10,179 bases of DNA from NCBI GenBank assembly GCA_028285285.1, contig JANQPW010000603.1, positions 1-10,179 on the forward strand, given 5' to 3'. The DNA is from Silvanigrellales bacterium. Its GTDB lineage: Bacteria; Bdellovibrionota_B; Oligoflexia; Silvanigrellales; Silvanigrellaceae. Both the position numbers and the translations under genes were made by a program. This document shows positions 7,101 to 10,179 of this stretch, piece after piece; the stretch's first letter is position 1, and each line of letters begins with the position of its first letter. A model generated the notes under the pieces. It saw only the letters and a program-made list of their open reading frames with translations, was not told where the DNA came from and searched no databases.

Positions 7101-7192
7101 GATCAAATGCTAAAGATCAAATTCACACGTTCTGGTGGAGTGTTTTTGTAGGGTTGCGCAAAACTCACTGGTGCTTGGGAATGCGATCAAAT
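7101..7192. repeat. Three copies of GATCAAAT in the leader of the unknown gene
   Basis: GATCAAAT occurs at 7101-7108, 7115-7122 and 7185-7192, and a related GATCAACA at 7088-7095. The first two exact copies share the context AAGATCAAAT and are 14 bp apart. They lie between the bluB terminator and the unknown gene. They may be protein-binding sites or chance in an AT-rich leader. Confidence 0.35.
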
Positions 7193-7233
7193 CTGACGCT
7201 ATCAGCTGTTGGAGACAGAGATGTCCCCATGAG

Positions 7234-7238
7234 AGGAG
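7234..7238 (+). promoter_or_regulatory. Ribosome binding site for the unknown gene (GTG start)
   Basis: AGGAG lies 7 bases before the GTG at 7246. It is the main evidence for this start over the upstream in-frame ATG at 7135. Confidence 0.55.
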
Positions 7239-7245
7239 ATCCGAA

Positions 7246-7635
7246 GTGACAACCAATACCGTGGGAAATTCAGGCCCCGTTGCCGCAACCAGAGTGCGCA
7301 GCACCAGCTCTTCGCGCTCAAAGTCAAACCCGTCCCACAGGCGCCGCAAACGCTTCCTTTCCCGAGCCCATGCCGCCACAGCAGGCCGTCCTGTTCGCCT
7401 CACAGCTGAAATGCATTCCGGCATTCTTCAGTGCTTCGATGTGGACCCAGAGGTGGCTTTCCACGTGCTTGACGAAGTCAACCAAGGAAAAGCGGTGGTC
7501 CATTTTGAAGACAAACACGAACGACCTTTTTCGCTGGTGTCGGGTTTGGTCAGAGATCTCCGTTTGGAACAAACGCGCAAAGCCAAAGCGGCACATGAGC
7601 CCGTTCTTTTTGACAACACAGACCTGGTGAAATAG
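7246..7635 (+). CDS. Hypothetical protein with basic, disordered N-terminal half
   Basis: Not recognised. The 129-residue product has two parts. Residues 1-50 are rich in Ser, Arg and Lys (SSSRSKSNPSHRRRKR, 21-36) and probably disordered and nucleic-acid friendly. Residues 51-129 look like a compact mixed domain (RLTAEMHSGILQCFDVDPEV, then VLDEVNQGKAVVHFEDK and FSLVSGLVRDLRLEQ). The GTG start is chosen because AGGAG ends 7 bases before it. The frame stays open to 7135, but no RBS supports the ATG there. Overlapping open frames on both strands make this a less certain gene; the good RBS and the protein-like C-terminal half favour this one. It converges on the ArsR-type gene with 30 bases between the stops and no clear terminator. 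No signal peptide, membrane segment or known motif was seen. Confidence 0.6.
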   Translation: MTTNTVGNSGPVAATRVRSTSSSRSKSNPSHRRRKRFLSRAHAATAGRPVRLTAEMHSGILQCFDVDPEVAFHVLDEVNQGKAVVHFEDKHERPFSLVSGLVRDLRLEQTRKAKAAHEPVLFDNTDLVK

Positions 7636-7665
7636 CCGGCAACGCCAATTGAGAAAACCCGTTTG

Positions 7666-8037
7666 TCAGTCCTCATCAAGTGTTTTCAAATACTCCTCCA
7701 GCTCATCAAATTTATTGGTCCAGAACTTCTTGTAGTGCTCTGTCCATTGATGGGCCGCAGCAAGGCCATCTGCCTGAAGATGGCAGCGTTTCACACGTCC
7801 ATTTTTGACTTCCGAAAGGAGGCCTGCGCGACTCAGAACCTTCAGGTGTTTGAGCACGGCTGGAAGTGACATTTGAAATGGGGCGGCCAGCTCACTCACA
7901 CTGAGATCATCTTTTTGCGCCAATTGCTGCAGCATGCTGCGGCGGGTGCGATCCGACAGCGCAAAGAAAATTCTGTCGAGCTCATCAGCCTGCGCGGCCC
8001 CCTCAACTCCCTCATTCAAGCTGCTCAAGTCGTCCAT
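7666..8037 (-). CDS. ArsR-family winged-helix transcriptional regulator, no metal-binding motif
   Basis: The 123-residue protein has the ArsR layout: a helix with FFALSDRTRRSMLQQLAQ at 24-41, SVSELAAPFQMSLPAVLKHLK at 46-66 (helix-turn-helix with recognition helix about 57-69), the conserved LSRAGLL (68-74), and a wing with KNGRVKRCHL (78-87). It ends in a C-terminal helix WTEHYKKFWTNKFDELEEYL. The CxC metal site of classical ArsR/SmtB sensors is missing and the only cysteine is Cys85, so it is not an evident metal sensor. This form usually sits beside AHSA1/SRPBCC genes, as here: it follows one after 23 bases, probably in one transcript. The start at 8037 is preferred; the frame is open to 8130, but that form would run about 70 bases into the upstream gene. 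Likely autoregulator; effector unknown. Confidence 0.88.
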   Translation of the reverse strand: MDDLSSLNEGVEGAAQADELDRIFFALSDRTRRSMLQQLAQKDDLSVSELAAPFQMSLPAVLKHLKVLSRAGLLSEVKNGRVKRCHLQADGLAAAHQWTEHYKKFWTNKFDELEEYLKTLDED

Positions 8038-8060
8038 GACCCTTTGACCTTCCAAGCCAC

Positions 8061-8474
8061 TCAAAACTCCGAGATGAGCTTTTCCCATGAGTCGTAGTAT
8101 TCGGTCCAGCCTTCCAGGTGATCTTTGCAAGATTCCTCTGAAATGAAACCAGTGTGCACGAGCGTCATTTTTGTTCCCTCGGAAACGGGCTCCAAAGAAA
8201 TGGTGACGAGCGTGTCTCCCGTTGGGTTTCCGCTACAGCCTGGCGAGTTCCAGGTGAAGGCAACCCTTTCATGGGGCTTGAGCTCTTTGAAGTGCCCCAA
8301 AGTTGTGGGCTCTCCCTCAAAATTGAAGTTCAGAGGACCTCCAAGCTCCACAACGGCCTCAACCTCAACCCCCATCCATTTCTTCAGGTGATCTTGATTT
8401 GTCCAAATGCCGTAAAGCTTTTCTGGTTTGCAGGGGAAAACGCGAGACAGTTCAACGCGGTGTGCATTTGTCAT
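8061..8474 (-). CDS. SRPBCC/AHSA1 (START-like) domain protein
   Basis: The 137-residue, single-domain protein fits the AHSA1 branch of the SRPBCC fold: RVFPCKPEKLYGIWTNQDHLKKWMG at the start (helix-grip entry), LKPHERVAFTWNSPG at 65-79, TLVTISLEPVSEGTKMTLVHTGF at 88-110, and a C-terminal helix with HLEGWTEYYDSWEKL (119-133). Such proteins bind hydrophobic ligands in a deep cavity; most have no proven substrate. The ATG at 8474 is chosen because AAGGAGG lies 9 bases upstream. A GTG one codon earlier is possible, but an extension to 8531 lies beyond the RBS. It is the first gene of a pair with the ArsR-type regulator, the reverse of the common regulator-first order. The paired palindromes upstream are probable operators. 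Confidence 0.87.
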   Translation of the reverse strand: MTNAHRVELSRVFPCKPEKLYGIWTNQDHLKKWMGVEVEAVVELGGPLNFNFEGEPTTLGHFKELKPHERVAFTWNSPGCSGNPTGDTLVTISLEPVSEGTKMTLVHTGFISEESCKDHLEGWTEYYDSWEKLISEF

Positions 8475-8483
8475 CACTTTGAC

Positions 8484-8490
8484 CCTCCTT
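8484..8490 (-). promoter_or_regulatory. Ribosome binding site for the SRPBCC gene
   Basis: AAGGAGG is a consensus Shine-Dalgarno sequence 9 bases before the ATG at 8474. It excludes the longer in-frame start at 8531. Confidence 0.75.
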
Positions 8491-8597
8491 GTTTGTGACG
8501 AGGAACGGGTGCCTGCCCTTCCAATTTCCAAATGGAATAAATCGTTGCGAAGCTGACTTGTTGTAACATTACTCTATCCTTTCAGAGAGTTAAAACA

Positions 8598-8638
8598 TAA
8601 CCAATCGGTTAACAATTGATAGATTACCACTTGGTTAA
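8598..8638. promoter_or_regulatory. Two palindromic operator-like sites, probable ArsR targets
   Basis: TAACCAATCGGTTAA (8598-8612) and TTACCACTTGGTTAA (8624-8638) agree at 12 of 15 positions and start exactly 26 bp apart. Each is an inverted repeat: TAACC/GGTTA in the first, ACCA/TGGT in the second. They lie in the AT-rich part of the gap between the divergent SRPBCC-arsR pair and the 83-residue gene plus trhO. ArsR dimers bind such palindromes. Autoregulation, and possibly control of the opposite unit, is inferred. Confidence 0.6.
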
Positions 8639-8644
8639 GTTTTA
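8615..8644 (+). promoter_or_regulatory. Possible promoter for the 83-residue gene and trhO
   Basis: TTGATA (8615-8620) and TTTTAT (8639-8644) are 18 bp apart and each is a partial sigma-70 match. The second palindromic site lies wholly between the two hexamers, a classic place for a repressor. The match itself is modest. Confidence 0.3.
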
Positions 8645-8790
8645 TCAAGAGTTTTTTTGCGGACAGCTCCTTTTTTTGCTCGTAGCCAGAGCACTATTGG
8701 CGCTTGCGAGCGGCCAAGCCATCGGTTATACGCCTCTTTTGGCCACAAACACAGCCGCTTCCACAGCGGAGCAACAGGAGCCCACTTGTC
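8641..8790 (+). promoter_or_regulatory. Hairpin-rich leader upstream of the 83-residue gene
   Basis: No gene is seen here. Visible stems are TGCTC/GAGCA (8677-8681 with 8689-8693), CGCT/AGCG (8701-8704 with 8709-8712), GGCCAA/TTGGCC (8712-8717 with 8739-8744) and CCGCT/AGCGG (8755-8759 with 8765-8769). The last ends just before the RBS AGGAG at 8776-8780. TTTTTTTGC occurs twice (8652-8660 and 8671-8679). It may be a structured 5' leader; no known riboswitch class was recognised. Confidence 0.35.
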
Positions 8791-9042
8791 ATGTCTTTTG
8801 AGTCTAAAGCCGTGTCCCTTGAATGGAACCAGAACAACCTTGTGATCCGCAGAGGTGACAGCGTCTTGCTGATTGAATCAGACAAAGTCACTCAATTGCG
8901 CACTCTGAAAGAAGCAGCGGAGTTCGAAGACTTCTTCCGCAACCAAGCTCTCGTGAACCGCGAAGCGCGTCGGGTTTTTCAGTCTTGGGAAAGAAAAGAC
9001 AGAGAGCTGTTGAGTAAGCTCCAAACAGAAATGCACTCTTGA
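8791..9042 (+). CDS. Hypothetical small protein upstream of trhO
   Basis: Not recognised. The 83-residue soluble, charged protein begins with a probable beta-rich part (about 1-40: AVSLEWNQNNLVIRRGDSVLLIES) and ends in a helical, coiled-coil-prone part (about 41-80: LRTLKEAAEFEDFF, then REARRVFQSWERKDRELLSKL). The ATG at 8791 is preferred, with AGGAG 10 bases upstream; the frame is open to an ATG at 8704, but that one lies inside the structured leader and has no RBS. There is no signal peptide, membrane segment or cysteine. trhO begins 22 bases after its stop, so the two are probably co-transcribed. A shared role with trhO is only suggested by position. Confidence 0.65.
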   Translation: MSFESKAVSLEWNQNNLVIRRGDSVLLIESDKVTQLRTLKEAAEFEDFFRNQALVNREARRVFQSWERKDRELLSKLQTEMHS

Positions 9043-9064
9043 GAAAGAAGGGGAACTGTGCCCT

Positions 9065-10021
9065 ATGGCTTCATTCGTAAATCACGCCTTCTATCAGTTT
9101 GCAAAAATCCCCAGCCCTGAAGCCGTGAAAGAAGAACTTCTTCGCCAGAGTGCCCGGGCACCCAGCGTGCGTGGAACCGTTCTTGTCACCCCAGAAGGGA
9201 TCAATACCTACTACGCTGGCTCAAACGAAGACACAAAGGTGCTCCTCGAAAGCATTCGCGCCATTCCCGGCTTTGAGGCTGTGGAGCCGAAAATCTCGCT
9301 GAGCGAAGAACAACCCTTCCGCAGGCTCGTGATCAAAAACAAGCGTGAAGCCATCAGCCTTGGCATTCCCGACTTGGATCCAAATGAAATCACCGGTGCG
9401 TACCTGAAGCCCGCTGAGTTTAAGCGGTGGATGGATGAAAACCCCGATGATTTTGTGCTCGTGGACACTCGGAACGACTACGAAGTGGAAATTGGCACCT
9501 TTGAGGGAGCTATCAACCCCAACATCAAAACATTCAAAGAATTCCCTAAGTGGCTGGAGGAAAATCTCTCAGACCAAAAACACAAAAAGATTGTCACTTT
9601 TTGCACCGGTGGAATTCGCTGCGAAAAGGCAACAGCCCACATGATCAAAGCCGGCTATGAAAATGTCTACCAGATAGACGGTGGCATTCTCAAATACCTA
9701 GAAGAGACTCAGGATATGGCCGACTCCAACCACTGGAATGGCGACTGCTTTGTGTTCGACTACCGCGTGGCGGTTGGAAAAGACCTCAAACCCACCGACA
9801 AGGCTGTCTGCTTTGCCTGTTGGAGCGTTTTAGCCCCGGAAGAGATGCAGTCGCCGCAATATGTGGAAGGGAAATCGTGCCCAAAGTGTTATGACCGTCA
9901 ACAAGCCAAGATTCAAAAGCAGAAGGAAATTTCAGCACAGAAGCGAGCAGCACTCCTTGAAAAGAGACGTGCCTACGGAGCACAGATGAAAGCCCTGCAC
10001 AGTCACTCTCACCCGAACTGA
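9065..10021 (+). CDS. trhO: tRNA uridine(34) hydroxylase TrhO (YceA-type rhodanese)
   Basis: The 318-residue protein matches TrhO, which hydroxylates C5 of uridine at tRNA wobble position 34 with oxygen, the first step to 5-methoxy- or carboxymethoxy-uridine. An N-terminal acylphosphatase-like domain (about 1-95; VRGTVLVTPEGINTYYAG) is followed by a rhodanese domain (about 110-215; VLVDTRNDYEVEIGTFEGAI). The catalytic loop CTGGIRC is at 180-186 with Cys180 as the likely active cysteine. Then come GDCFVFDYRVAV (227-238) and a four-cysteine module CFAC/CPKC (Cys249, 252, 272, 275) typical of the family's C-terminus and perhaps zinc-binding. A basic coiled tail follows (about 278-310). E. coli TrhO is about 350 residues. 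The ATG at 9065 is preceded by AAGGGG at 11 bases. Its stop is 6 bases from that of the converging gene. Confidence 0.95.
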   Translation: MASFVNHAFYQFAKIPSPEAVKEELLRQSARAPSVRGTVLVTPEGINTYYAGSNEDTKVLLESIRAIPGFEAVEPKISLSEEQPFRRLVIKNKREAISLGIPDLDPNEITGAYLKPAEFKRWMDENPDDFVLVDTRNDYEVEIGTFEGAINPNIKTFKEFPKWLEENLSDQKHKKIVTFCTGGIRCEKATAHMIKAGYENVYQIDGGILKYLEETQDMADSNHWNGDCFVFDYRVAVGKDLKPTDKAVCFACWSVLAPEEMQSPQYVEGKSCPKCYDRQQAKIQKQKEISAQKRAALLEKRRAYGAQMKALHSHSHPN

Positions 10022-10027
10022 GAGCCT

Positions 10028-10179
10028 CTATCGACCGTGTTCTTCGCTAGCGAGCTCAAGGATCACATAGCACCAAAGCCGGCCTTTGTAAGTCGATCTC
10101 CCCAAAAGCAAGCGGGGCTGTTGCGGATCCACAACACGAAATTCGTCGATCCATCCCTTCGCGGCGCGCATCACCGCAT
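10028..10179 (-). CDS. Unidentified protein, C-terminal fragment (5' end outside window)
   Basis: The last 49 residues of a minus-strand frame are visible before a TAG stop at 10028-10030; the start lies beyond the right edge. The fragment (AVMRAAKGWIDEFRVVDPQQ, then LLLGRSTYKGRLWCYVILEL and an acidic end) has the composition of a real soluble protein, with alternating hydrophobic residues suggesting beta strands. No family was recognised. It converges with trhO, leaving only 6 bases between the two stop codons and no space for a separate terminator. Confidence 0.55.
   Translation of the reverse strand, partial: AVMRAAKGWIDEFRVVDPQQPRLLLGRSTYKGRLWCYVILELASEEHGR

Noticed and set aside
7110..7424. 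Minus-strand open frame of 104 codons overlapping the unknown gene
   Set aside because: It looks somewhat protein-like, but its frame competes with the plus-strand gene that has AGGAG 7 bases before its start; it has no comparable RBS that I could see.
7280..7630. Second plus-strand frame of 116 codons
   Set aside because: It is in another frame of the same DNA, rich in Pro, Trp and Cys, without an RBS.
8038..8130. Longer N-terminus for the ArsR-type regulator
   Set aside because: It would overlap the SRPBCC gene by about 70 bases and adds residues not needed for the winged-helix fold.
8475..8531. Longer N-terminus for the SRPBCC protein
   Set aside because: The added residues are basic and unlike the family, and the consensus AAGGAGG lies inside this extension, directly before the internal ATG.
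8704..8790. Longer N-terminus for the 83-residue protein
   Set aside because: The ATG at 8704 lies in the hairpin-rich leader with no RBS; the ATG at 8791 has AGGAG upstream.

Overview
The window looks like part of the chromosome of a flagellated Gram-negative bacterium with moderate GC content. The lipoprotein signal, the FliG/FliH/FliI/FliJ/MotE-type block and the single-copy housekeeping genes would fit the former deltaproteobacteria or Bdellovibrionota. That placement is an impression from gene content and protein style, not something the sequence proves. No tRNA, rRNA, insertion sequence, integrase or CRISPR array was seen.

The left 60% (about 1-6154) is one minus-strand transcription unit read from right to left: fliG (motor switch), fliH (very long ATPase regulator), fliI (export ATPase), fliJ (export chaperone/stalk), a MotE-family protein (membrane-anchored, coiled coil plus MgtE_N-like domain), and a lipoprotein of the Aminopep (PF10023) metallopeptidase type that runs off the left edge. 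From fliH onward every junction overlaps by 1-4 bases, so the whole chain appears translationally coupled. fliF is not upstream of fliG; the operon starts at a divergent intergenic region.

The middle (6155-7665) holds bluB (5,6-dimethylbenzimidazole synthase, plus strand) ending in an intrinsic terminator. After it comes a 129-residue protein of unknown function with a basic N-terminal half, behind a leader that carries repeated GATCAAAT octamers.

The right part (7666-10179) has a minus-strand pair, an AHSA1/SRPBCC protein followed by an ArsR-type regulator without metal-binding cysteines. It is divergent from a plus-strand pair, an unknown 83-residue protein followed by trhO (tRNA uridine-34 hydroxylase). 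The roughly 316-bp gap between the two start codons contains two near-identical 15-bp palindromic sites exactly 26 bp apart, then a leader with several small hairpins. These are good candidates for ArsR operators and a structured 5' leader. At the right edge the 3' end of an unidentified minus-strand gene converges on trhO with only 6 bases between the stop codons.
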